Source: Candidatus Kapaibacterium sp.
GTDB lineage: Bacteria > Bacteroidota > Ignavibacteria > Kapaibacteriales > UBA2268
DNA: 8,112 nt
Assembly: GCA_028691175.1 (NCBI GenBank)
Contig: JAQUZU010000078.1
Coordinates: forward strand, 1-8,112
Direction of reading: 5' to 3'
The position numbers were made by a program, and so were the translations under genes. Positions 1 through 6,211 of this stretch are shown here, in pieces (positions within the stretch are counted from its first letter, which is position 1; every line of letters starts with the position of its first letter). The notes beneath the pieces are model-generated. The model was not told the DNA's origin. It did no database searches and saw only the letters and a list, made by a program, of their open reading frames with translations.

Positions 1-663
1 CATGAATTTCAGAAGGTAGTTGACGTATTTACCGCCCATGAAAATATAGATATAATTTCAATGGAAGAAGTTCAGGTACGCAAAGGAAATCTTGTATGGA
101 CTTGGTATCCCCACCCTCACGACAAAGAAAACGTACCGGCTGAAGGCTATAAGTCGAATGCGTTTATCGGTACCGGTGCGGCAATACGTCGCAAGGTATT
201 CGACAAAATTGGTGGTTTCTGGGAATTCGGTTTTGAAGAACTCGATTTTTGCACTCGGTCAATAGTCGCCGGTTTTAGCATAAGATACTACCCCAATATT
301 CGAATTTTGCACTATTCTACGCCGACAGAGCGCGATAGTGCTGAACGCTGGATACGCATTTCCAAACAGTATATTCGCTACACATGGAAATACTTTCCGT
401 TCTGGCGTGCATTAGGACGTTCTAACATAATTTTCATTTCGCAACTTTTAATGTCTTTTTTCTCGCGTATTAATCCGATGGCGATATTTGAGGGAATTCT
501 GGCAATGACAATAATGGCTCTGCAAGCTATACGGTCTGAGAGACAGGTTGTCCCGAAGGAACTGCTCAGCGACATTACTTTAGACACGAATCTTGCGAAG
601 ACTCAATATCTTTTTTTTCGACTTAAAATAATACATAAATTGAAAAGGATGTTCAACAAATGA
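1..663 (+). CDS. Family 2 glycosyltransferase, C-terminal part (5' end outside window)
   Basis: The reading frame is open from base 1 through the Met at 61, so the gene starts upstream of the window and 220 C-terminal residues are visible. These hold the second half of a GT-A glycosyltransferase fold. The segment NAFIGTGAAIRRKVFDKIGG, followed by FGFEELDFCTR, matches the family-2 pattern in which a Gly-rich acceptor-side loop precedes an Glu-Asp pair (the ED motif, probable catalytic base region). A His-Tyr-Ser patch (ILHYSTP) follows, as in many rhamnosyl/galactosyl-type enzymes. The rest is basic and partly hydrophobic, with a possible membrane-associating stretch (SNIIFISQLLMSFF). It would move a sugar from an activated nucleotide donor to a growing surface glycan on the cytoplasmic face of the membrane. 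Donor and acceptor cannot be read from sequence. The stop overlaps the next gene by ATGA, so the two are co-translated. Confidence 0.85.
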   Translation, partial: HEFQKVVDVFTAHENIDIISMEEVQVRKGNLVWTWYPHPHDKENVPAEGYKSNAFIGTGAAIRRKVFDKIGGFWEFGFEELDFCTRSIVAGFSIRYYPNIRILHYSTPTERDSAERWIRISKQYIRYTWKYFPFWRALGRSNIIFISQLLMSFFSRINPMAIFEGILAMTIMALQAIRSERQVVPKELLSDITLDTNLAKTQYLFFRLKIIHKLKRMFNK

Positions 664-1856
664 AAATTCTGCAATTAGCTCCGCGATGTCCGTTTCCGGA
701 AGATGACGGAGGCAAAATCGGCATTGCAAACATAACGAAAGAATTAGCAAAACGAGGTGCAGAAATCACGCTTGTATATTTTTATACTGAAGATGCGGAC
801 GCAAATCCGCCGGAATATGCACGTGAATTTGCCGAGATAATCCCGATTAAACACGACACCTCGAACTCGTTGTTTCGCCTTATTAAATCGGTTTTGTACC
901 GCAAAAGCGTGTATGTAGAAAAGCACATATCGTTTAACGTAAAAGCCGAAATCAGGAAAATCATCAGCAAACGTAAATTTGATTTCATTCACTGCGACCA
1001 TACGGCTATGATGGCACTCGGTCAATATTGCAGAAAACGTATAAAATGTCCGCTCGGACTACGTCTGCACAATCTTGAACATACAATCTGGCAACGCTAT
1101 GCCGATTCTCTTCAAAACCTCAGTTTTGAAGAATTATTTGTTCGCGATCAGGCAAAACTTCTGAAGAATTACGAGAAAAAAGTAATAGGACGAGCAGACG
1201 TTTCATTTGCAATCACAAATGTTGACGCGGAGTTGGCAAGGAGCATGTCGCCGAAAGGAAACATCGTAATAGCAAGTGCCGGAGTCAATACGGACGATTT
1301 CATGCCGGATAATTCAATCGAACGCAATCCGCTCGAGATGATTCACGCAACCGTATATAGATGGAGACACAATATAAATGCAATCGAGTGGTTTATTCGC
1401 GAGGTACTTCCAATTATAGCAGCGAAGAACCCGAGTTATACGCTTTCTCTTTTGGGAAAATCAGCACCCGACAGCCTGCGAGACTGCAGTCCGAACGTCG
1501 TTTTGCACGGTTATGTTCCGAAAGTACAACCATATCTGAACCACGCAGGAATTTATATTGCTCCACTGTTTGTAGGTGGCGGAATCCGCATAAAAATTTT
1601 AGAGGCAATGGCAATGGAATTGCCGGTAGTTGCTTCGTCAATTGCCGCAGAGGGAATCACGGCAACAGAAGCCGATGGACTTTTCATTGCAAACAACAAA
1701 GATGAATTTGCATGTTATATTTTGCGACTTTCTCAAGACGAAAACTTACGTTGTGAAGCCGGAAAAAAAGCACGAGAATTTATCCTGAAAAATCATACTT
1801 GGAAGAAAAATGTTGGAATAATGTTTGATGAATATATGAAACTAATTAATAAATAA
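660..1856 (+). CDS. Family 4 (GT-B) glycosyltransferase
   Basis: This 398-residue protein has the usual length and two-domain layout of GT4 enzymes. The N-terminal Rossmann domain opens with MKILQLAPRCPFPEDDGGKI; its Gly-Gly loop after the first strand (residues 17-18) is the typical acceptor/donor contact. A HNLEHTIWQR segment (about 137-146) is the His-Asn-x-Glu motif common in this subgroup. The C-terminal donor-binding domain carries APLFVGGGIRIKILEAMAME (about 301-320) and then PVVASSIAAEGI. The Glu in ILEAMA (E315) corresponds to the second Glu of the EX7E region; the first is replaced by the GGG loop, as in the GGGxRxKxLEAMA subgroup. Start: ATG at 660 lies 10 bases after AAAAGGA (643-649) and overlaps the previous stop. 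It probably acts with the upstream enzyme in polysaccharide or O-antigen assembly; the sugar is unknown. Confidence 0.9.
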   Translation: MKILQLAPRCPFPEDDGGKIGIANITKELAKRGAEITLVYFYTEDADANPPEYAREFAEIIPIKHDTSNSLFRLIKSVLYRKSVYVEKHISFNVKAEIRKIISKRKFDFIHCDHTAMMALGQYCRKRIKCPLGLRLHNLEHTIWQRYADSLQNLSFEELFVRDQAKLLKNYEKKVIGRADVSFAITNVDAELARSMSPKGNIVIASAGVNTDDFMPDNSIERNPLEMIHATVYRWRHNINAIEWFIREVLPIIAAKNPSYTLSLLGKSAPDSLRDCSPNVVLHGYVPKVQPYLNHAGIYIAPLFVGGGIRIKILEAMAMELPVVASSIAAEGITATEADGLFIANNKDEFACYILRLSQDENLRCEAGKKAREFILKNHTWKKNVGIMFDEYMKLINK

Positions 1857-1869
1857 AGGACTTAACAAT

Positions 1870-3027
1870 ATGATAAAGAAATTATATGCGTCGAGAATTG
1901 ATGGAATGAAAGAATCGATTTTTTCAACTATGAGCAAACTCAACAACGAATATAAAGCAATTAATCTCGGACAGGGTTTTCCGGATTTTGATGGTGCAAA
2001 ATGGATATTTGATGCTGCCTGCGAAGCAATGAAGTCAGGGAAAAACCAGTACGCTCCCGCAGCCGGCATCTATTCGCTGCGTGCCGCCATCGCCAAAGTA
2101 TATGAACAATATTATGATTTACACGTAAATCCGGCTGACGAAATCACAATTACAGCCGGTGCAACCGAGGCACTATATTCTACAATTAATGCCCTGATTG
2201 AACCCGGCGACGAAGTAATATTATTCGAGCCGGTTTATGACTCGCACTTGGCAGACATTTTAGTTGCCGGCGGTACTCCGAAATTCGTAACCCTTCACGC
2301 ACCCGATTTCTCGTTTGATGCAAAGGAACTTGAGGAAACTGTTACTAACCGCACCAAGATGATTTTATTGAATAATCCGCACAACCCGACAGGAAAAGTT
2401 TATTCCCGAGATGAATTGGGAATCATTGCAGATTGTGCCAAGCGAAACAACTTGCTTGTACTGAGCGACGAAGTGTATGAATTTTTGACTTTTGACTCTA
2501 CCCCACACATTCCGATCGCATCGCTTCCGGGCATGAAGGAACGCACAATTACAATTTCTTCTACAGGCAAAACATTTGGTCTGACAGGCTGGAAAATCGG
2601 ATACGCAGTTGCTTCTCCGGAACTGACTCACGCCATAATGAGCATTCACCAATGGACTACGTTTGCCGTTAATACGCCGGGACAGCACGCAATGTCATAT
2701 GCTTTTGGAAAATTAGAAGAATATTTGCCGGACTTCAAAGCACTATACGAACAAAAACGCGACTTAATGCTTGCAGAATTAGCAAAAACAAAATTTAAGG
2801 CGTTTAAACCTCTCGGATCATATTTTATGATGGTGGAAATTCCGGATATTCACGGACACGAAGCTCAGGAATGTGCAATAGACCTGGTAAAACGCTGCAA
2901 AGTTACCACAGTTCCGCCCGAAATGTTTTATGGCAAGAGCAACGAAGGCAAACGTCTTCTTCGCCTCTGCTTCGCAAAGCAAGATCAGACAATTATTGAC
3001 GGCATAGGAAATATGGGAAAATACTAA
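1870..3027 (+). CDS. Class I PLP aminotransferase, methionine/kynurenine type (YbdL-like)
   Basis: A fold-type I aminotransferase of 385 residues, full length for the family. The N-terminal INLGQGFPDFDG (31-42) and NQYAP (59-63) shape the substrate entrance. TAGATEALY (95-103) binds the PLP phosphate, NNPHNPTG (168-175) gives the ring-contacting Asn172, SDEVYE (199-204) gives Asp200 and Tyr203, and STGKTFGLTGWKIGY (231-245) carries the Schiff-base Lys234. LLRLCFAK (363-370) supplies Arg365, which grips the substrate carboxylate. The pattern, including IF-x2-MS near the start and QWTTFAVNTP, closely follows E. coli YbdL, which prefers methionine and aromatic amino acids with 2-oxo acids. A role in methionine salvage (from 2-oxo-4-methylthiobutyrate) or aromatic amino-acid transamination is likely; exact substrate is inferred. 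Start: ATG 9 bases after AAAGGA (1855-1860), 13 bases after the glycosyltransferase stop, so probably same transcript. Confidence 0.9.
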   Translation: MIKKLYASRIDGMKESIFSTMSKLNNEYKAINLGQGFPDFDGAKWIFDAACEAMKSGKNQYAPAAGIYSLRAAIAKVYEQYYDLHVNPADEITITAGATEALYSTINALIEPGDEVILFEPVYDSHLADILVAGGTPKFVTLHAPDFSFDAKELEETVTNRTKMILLNNPHNPTGKVYSRDELGIIADCAKRNNLLVLSDEVYEFLTFDSTPHIPIASLPGMKERTITISSTGKTFGLTGWKIGYAVASPELTHAIMSIHQWTTFAVNTPGQHAMSYAFGKLEEYLPDFKALYEQKRDLMLAELAKTKFKAFKPLGSYFMMVEIPDIHGHEAQECAIDLVKRCKVTTVPPEMFYGKSNEGKRLLRLCFAKQDQTIIDGIGNMGKY

Positions 3028-3042
3028 AATAATAATGAATTA

Positions 3043-3068
3043 CAGGGACGGAAAATAAATCGTCCCTG
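3043..3068 (+). terminator. Hairpin terminator after the aminotransferase
   Basis: CAGGGACG (3043-3050) and CGTCCCTG (3061-3068) form a perfect 8-bp stem with a 10-base A-rich loop. It is followed by CATTTTAT, a short T-rich run. It sits 15 bases after the aminotransferase stop and just upstream of the predicted sigma-operon promoter, so it separates the two transcription units. The U-tract is weak. Confidence 0.7.
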
Positions 3069-3080
3069 CATTTTATCATT

Positions 3081-3108
3081 AAACCTTTCGCGACTTTGCT
3101 TGTCTAAA
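3081..3108 (+). promoter_or_regulatory. Predicted ECF-type promoter of the sigma operon (autoregulation)
   Basis: AAACCTTT (3081-3088) resembles the AAC-containing -35 element of ECF sigma promoters. GTCTAA (3102-3107) resembles the -10 element. Fifteen bases separate AAACCTT from TCTAA, the spacing expected for sigma-E-like promoters. It lies between the upstream terminator and the ECF sigma gene, where self-activated ECF promoters are normally found. Transcription would begin near 3113-3116. This is read by eye; no expression evidence. Confidence 0.5.
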
Positions 3109-3137
3109 CTAATGAATGGATGATAAGCACGAGCAAC

Positions 3138-3142
3138 GAAGG
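3138..3142 (+). promoter_or_regulatory. Ribosome binding site that decides the sigma factor start
   Basis: GAAGG is placed 6 bases before the ATG at 3149. The earlier in-frame ATG at 3116 has no purine-rich sequence upstream and would lie at or next to the predicted transcription start. The site therefore favours the start at 3149, shortening the protein from 204 to 193 residues. Confidence 0.55.
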
Positions 3143-3148
3143 TACGAA

Positions 3149-3730
3149 ATGAGCTATTCAATGGCAATACTCAGAGACGACGAAATCATATCCGAACTAA
3201 AGAACGGAAATTACGCCAAAGGTTCCACAGCATTTGTGCGCAAACACCAGAATTTTGTTTATAATACTGCTTTAAGATACTTGAATTCGGTAGAAGATGC
3301 AGAAGATATTTCGCAGGAAGTCTTTGTGAAAGCACTTGAATCAATTGATAATTTCCGCGGTGAAAGTTCAATAAAAACCTGGTTGTATCGTATTACGAAG
3401 AATTTTTGCCTGAACCAACTCCGCAAAAAGAAAATCAAAACAATTTTTTCTTTTAGTTCTGTCGAAGATGACGAAACTGACAATAGGTTCAAAGACGAAA
3501 ATATATTACCGGATGAAAATATGGAAAATTCCGAGTTGACAAAATCGTTTCTGGCGGCTGTCAATAAATTGCCCAAAAAACAGCGTGAAACTTTCGCTCT
3601 GCGCTATTTCGAAGATATGCCTTACGGCGAAATATCCGAAATACTCGGTACAAGCGTTGGAGGACTAAAGGCAAATTACTACCAAGCGGTAAAAAAATTA
3701 GCTATAGAATTACAAGAGTTTAAAAATTAA
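3149..3730 (+). CDS. ECF-subfamily RNA polymerase sigma factor
   Basis: With the start at 3149 the protein has 193 residues, typical of group 4 (ECF) sigma factors. Region 2 spans about residues 28-95: YNTALRYLNSVEDAEDISQE carries the acidic DAEDxxQEVF core-binding helix, and GESSIKTWLYRITKNFCLN is the region 2.3/2.4 helix that melts and reads the -10 element. An acidic, variable linker (about 100-130) follows. Region 4 spans about 130-185: LPKKQRETFALRYFEDMPYG, then the helix-turn-helix EISEILGTSVGGLKANYYQA, which reads the -35 element. There is no region 1.1 or 3 and no fused C-terminal domain. It should direct RNA polymerase to a small regulon, including its own operon via the promoter at 3081-3108. 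The anti-sigma gene follows after 4 bases, implying coupled translation. Alternative start: 3116 (204 residues). Confidence 0.92.
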   Translation: MSYSMAILRDDEIISELKNGNYAKGSTAFVRKHQNFVYNTALRYLNSVEDAEDISQEVFVKALESIDNFRGESSIKTWLYRITKNFCLNQLRKKKIKTIFSFSSVEDDETDNRFKDENILPDENMENSELTKSFLAAVNKLPKKQRETFALRYFEDMPYGEISEILGTSVGGLKANYYQAVKKLAIELQEFKN

Positions 3731-3734
3731 CGTA

Positions 3735-4508
3735 ATGAAAACATTAACACTTAAAGAAATGCAGGAACTTTTGCCGGATTATGTTTTTGGCAAACTCGAA
3801 AATTCGAACAAGGAAGTTTTCGAACAGAACTTGCCTGCTTATCCGGAAATTCAAAAAGAAGCCCGCGATGCTAAAGCCGTTTTTGCAAAATTTGCATCGA
3901 CAGACATTGATGCAGCATTTCGCTCACATACTCGCAATCTGTCAATTAAAGTCAATAGCAGACTTGAGCGGAAAAACCGCAAACACAGATCCGGCGGCAT
4001 AATGAAGTATGCAATTCCGGTTGCTTGCGTGATTGCATTAGCTACTTTTATGTTTAATAAACATAATAACACGCAAGTACAGCAAGTACAACGCGAGAAT
4101 AGTGTTGCAACAGTTAAGACAATTCCTTCACCGAGCAACGTATCTATACCGGCAGAAGAACACACAAATTCGACAGAATTAAAAAATTCAAATCCGTTGC
4201 CGCGTATTTCTAAAAGCGTAAAACCAAATTCAGGCAAAACTAATTTAAGTGTTTCTTTGCCGACGGACGAATTACTTTATTGCACGGCACCCGCTTTATG
4301 GTTTGACTATGGACATCAACCGGAAAACGAACATCAAAGTAGCACAATAGTTACAGAAATGCTTAACGAAGATTTAGCCGAACTCGAAGCAGAAGATGCA
4401 ATTGTAACAGATATTTTTTGTTACAATATCACTTATAATACATTAGAAGAAATAGATAATTCAGAATTTGAAACTATAATAAAGGAAATAACATATGAAA
4501 GCAAGTAA
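3735..4508 (+). CDS. Single-pass membrane anti-sigma factor, zinc-ligand-free
   Basis: This 257-residue protein has an N-terminal cytoplasmic part (1-89), one membrane helix (about 91-107, YAIPVACVIALATFMF) and an extracytoplasmic part (108-257). The basic run RLERKNRKHR just before the helix fits N-in topology. Residues 12-46 look like the anti-sigma domain: LLPDYVFGKLENSNKEVFEQ followed by NLPAYPEIQKEA. Set against the ZAS pattern (E-x-HLxxCPxC), the His and both Cys ligands are replaced by Asn32, Tyr36 and Ile39, so no zinc site is expected. The outer part is Ser/Thr/Asn-rich, then has an acidic C-terminal section (208-257). It contains exactly two cysteines, C183 and C229. Position directly after the sigma gene supports a role in holding the sigma factor at the membrane until a signal arrives. 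Its family is not recognised with certainty; the role rests on context and topology. Confidence 0.75.
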   Translation: MKTLTLKEMQELLPDYVFGKLENSNKEVFEQNLPAYPEIQKEARDAKAVFAKFASTDIDAAFRSHTRNLSIKVNSRLERKNRKHRSGGIMKYAIPVACVIALATFMFNKHNNTQVQQVQRENSVATVKTIPSPSNVSIPAEEHTNSTELKNSNPLPRISKSVKPNSGKTNLSVSLPTDELLYCTAPALWFDYGHQPENEHQSSTIVTEMLNEDLAELEAEDAIVTDIFCYNITYNTLEEIDNSEFETIIKEITYESK

Positions 4509-5022
4509 AATATTGACCTGGATATTTGTCGTTACATTTGCCACATTACAATGGAATGTAGCGTATGCAAAACCGAACCACCATAAAGGTCAAAAGGCAA
4601 TGCAAAAACTCAACCAAATTAAGAAAATGAAGATGCTTGAGATTTTAGAACTCGACAATACGGTAGCAGACAAATTCTTGATAAAATATAACGAATGGGA
4701 CAAAAAAATCGATGAACATCGCAAAAAGACAGATATTGCACGAAAAGAACTCGATTTAGCAATCAGCAAAGGCGAAGACAAGACTTCACTGGCTCAGAAG
4801 ACTGATGCTTTCACCGAAATTCTTAACGAAATGCCAACCATTATCAAAGGTCGCAATAATGATATTCGGGCAATGTTAGACGCAGAAAATTATGCAAAAT
4901 TTATCCTTTTCGAAGATCGCTTTATGTTTGACGTTCAAAAGCACATGTTCAAGGCTACTCGTTCTAAAAAAGGAAAAATAATGCCTCCTCCACCATCTTT
5001 CGACGAAGATGACGACAAATAA
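4495..5022 (+). CDS. Secreted Spy/CpxP-like periplasmic protein
   Basis: The 175-residue product has a clear signal peptide: MKAS-K, a hydrophobic core (ILTWIFVVTFATLQW) and a likely cleavage after AYA (residue 25). The mature part is strongly helical and charged, with no cysteine. It reads as two or three long helices (about 35-75, 76-115 and 122-155) and ends in PPPPSFDEDDDK. The stretch LDAENYAKFILFEDRFMFDV resembles the L-x2-EQ-x-AK helix of the Spy/CpxP/CnrX group of periplasmic chaperones and metal sensors, with the usual Thr/Gln replaced. The mature N-terminus starts KPNHHK, a possible metal-binding His pair. ATG at 4495 lies 8 bases after AAAGGA (4481-4486), inside the end of the anti-sigma gene (14-base overlap). 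It probably assists or senses periplasmic protein or metal stress and feeds into the sigma/anti-sigma pair. Family placement is by pattern only. Confidence 0.7.
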   Translation: MKASKILTWIFVVTFATLQWNVAYAKPNHHKGQKAMQKLNQIKKMKMLEILELDNTVADKFLIKYNEWDKKIDEHRKKTDIARKELDLAISKGEDKTSLAQKTDAFTEILNEMPTIIKGRNNDIRAMLDAENYAKFILFEDRFMFDVQKHMFKATRSKKGKIMPPPPSFDEDDDK

Positions 5023-5050
5023 TATAATTTTTATATCCCTTCATAATTTT

Positions 5051-5075
5051 CCGCCCCGGTATTATGCCGAGGCGG
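5051..5075. terminator. Hairpin between convergent genes
   Basis: CCGCCCCGG (5051-5059) and CCGAGGCGG (5067-5075) form a 9-position stem around a 7-base loop. On the + strand one pair is a C/A mismatch (5056/5070). On the - strand RNA the same position is a G-U wobble, so the stem is continuous. A TTATTTATAATTT run follows on the + side; on the - side the flank is A-rich. It lies between the stops of the Spy-like gene (5022) and the reductase gene (5081) and could serve both. Confidence 0.6.
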
Positions 5076-5080
5076 ATTAT

Positions 5081-6088
5081 TTATAATTTAACTACAACTT
5101 TGCGATGCAGTTTTCCGGCAAGCATGAGGTCAATTTTCTCCGGCAGTTCCTCAAGAGACACGACATCGTAGAAATCCTCACCCGGATGAATATTGTATTC
5201 TCCGGCTATTTTTTCCCATACCTTTAAGCGCTTTGGCATAAGAGTTGCGGAAGCCGCAATACCGGAAAGTTTCACCCCACGAATAATAAACGGCATAATT
5301 GATGTTTCGAGCTTTGTCGAAGTAATCATTCCGCAATTTGTTACTATTCCGCTCGGTGCAATGCATTTTAAAATATACGATAATGACGGACCGCCTACCG
5401 TATCAAAAGCTGCAGCCCAGCGACTTGAAAACAAACCTTTTTGCGGATCATCTACAAGAGTCTTTCGATCGATTATTTCGTTTGCCCCGAGTGATTTCAA
5501 ATAGTCTGCCTCAGATTCTTTGCCGGTAGATGCCGCAACTTCATATCCAAGTTTTGAAAGTATAGACACAGCCATAGAGCCAACCGCTCCGGTTGCCCCT
5601 GTAACGAGGATTTTGCCACTTTCAGGAGTAATTCCATGCTCTACAATATTCAGAACTCCAAGTGCCGCCGTAAATCCGGAAGTACCATAAATCATTGCTT
5701 CCTTTAAAGTTAAACTCTGCGGACGCGGGACAATCCACTTATCGGGCGAGGTTGCATATTCGCAAAAACCACCATAGTGATTCATTCCCATATCGTATCC
5801 GGTAACTATTACTTCATCTCCTATTTTAAATTTCGACGACTGAGTCGCTACGATTTTGCCGGCAAGATCAATACCGGGAATATGCGGATATTGCTTCGTA
5901 ATTCCTTTGTTGCCGGACGCAGAAAGTGCATCTTTATAGTTCAATCCGGAATATTCTACCTCGATAATTGTCTCAGTAACTTCCTTATCGCCATAATAGC
6001 GTAATCCTATTTCGTCAATCATTTCAATTTGTTTAAGAAATTTTCCGTCAGCCTCGCGCACCACAAGTGCTCTGAATTTGTCTTTCAT
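5081..6088 (-). CDS. acuI: AcuI/YhdH-type NADPH-dependent acrylyl-CoA reductase (MDR family)
   Basis: A 335-residue zinc-free medium-chain dehydrogenase/reductase of the YhdH/YhfP branch. The N-terminal GroES-like domain contains SGLNYKDAL (47-55), PGIDLAG (71-77) and GYDMGMNHYGGFCEY (97-111). AMIYGTSGFTAALGV (131-145) opens the Rossmann domain. ILVTGATGAVGSMAV (160-174) is the nucleotide-binding loop; STGKESEADYLKSLGA (187-202), with a Ser/Lys pair after the second strand, favours NADPH. FDTVGG and MPFIIRGVKLSGI (265-277) complete the subfamily pattern. No catalytic zinc cysteines are present. Members reduce acrylyl-CoA to propionyl-CoA, removing a toxic electrophile in the cytoplasm; a broader quinone or enone reductase activity is possible. 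Start: AGAGGA (complement of 6094-6099) lies 5 bases before the ATG. It diverges from the CoA-transferase and converges on the sigma operon. Confidence 0.85.
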   Translation of the reverse strand: MKDKFRALVVREADGKFLKQIEMIDEIGLRYYGDKEVTETIIEVEYSGLNYKDALSASGNKGITKQYPHIPGIDLAGKIVATQSSKFKIGDEVIVTGYDMGMNHYGGFCEYATSPDKWIVPRPQSLTLKEAMIYGTSGFTAALGVLNIVEHGITPESGKILVTGATGAVGSMAVSILSKLGYEVAASTGKESEADYLKSLGANEIIDRKTLVDDPQKGLFSSRWAAAFDTVGGPSLSYILKCIAPSGIVTNCGMITSTKLETSIMPFIIRGVKLSGIAASATLMPKRLKVWEKIAGEYNIHPGEDFYDVVSLEELPEKIDLMLAGKLHRKVVVKL

Positions 6089-6211
6089 TAATATCCTCTA
6101 TTTTTCGATTACTTAAATTTTTCTTGTATTTATTCAAATAAAGACGTAATTTAGAATACTTTTATTATAACAACAGTATGTCTATTTAACAGGATAAAAG
6201 GAAATAGTTCT
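6089..6211. promoter_or_regulatory. Divergent intergenic region, promoters for acuI-like and CoA-transferase genes
   Basis: This 123-base, very AT-rich gap must hold the promoters of two divergent genes. TATAAT is present on the - strand (complement of 6164-6169) and TATAAC on the + strand (6166-6171), but neither has a convincing -35 hexamer at 16-18 bases. GTCTAT (6180-6185) recalls the ECF -10 element, but no matching -35 stands 15-16 bases upstream. I can support the region as regulatory but not a specific promoter. Confidence 0.35.

Noticed and set aside
744..1025. Minus-strand open frame of 93 codons
   Set aside because: It lies fully inside the well-supported GT4 gene on the + strand, has no ribosome binding site, and its translation shows no motif.
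3112..3123. Upstream ATG at 3112 near the sigma factor start
   Set aside because: It is out of frame and reaches a stop after three codons, too short to count as a leader peptide without other evidence.
4073..4092. Short tandem repeat CAAGTACAG / CAAGTACAA
   Set aside because: Only two copies, inside the coding sequence for the Gln/Val-rich stalk of the anti-sigma protein; consistent with local codon repetition rather than a functional repeat.
3851..4237. Minus-strand open frame of 128 codons
   Set aside because: It is antisense to the anti-sigma gene; its Cys/Leu-rich stretch is the complement of the Gln/Val repeat (4076-4092) and the membrane helix, not a real protein.
1870..6088. A DMSP-related pathway (methionine aminotransferase plus AcuI)
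   Set aside because: The two genes are 2 kb apart on opposite strands with a separate operon between them, and no DMSP synthase, lyase or methyltransferase is present. The coincidence is not evidence of a pathway.
6155..6185. Possible second ECF promoter before the CoA-transferase (AATACTTTT ... GTCTAT)
   Set aside because: The -10-like element fits, but the -35-like element is a poor match and the gap is 19 rather than 15 bases, so it is not supported.
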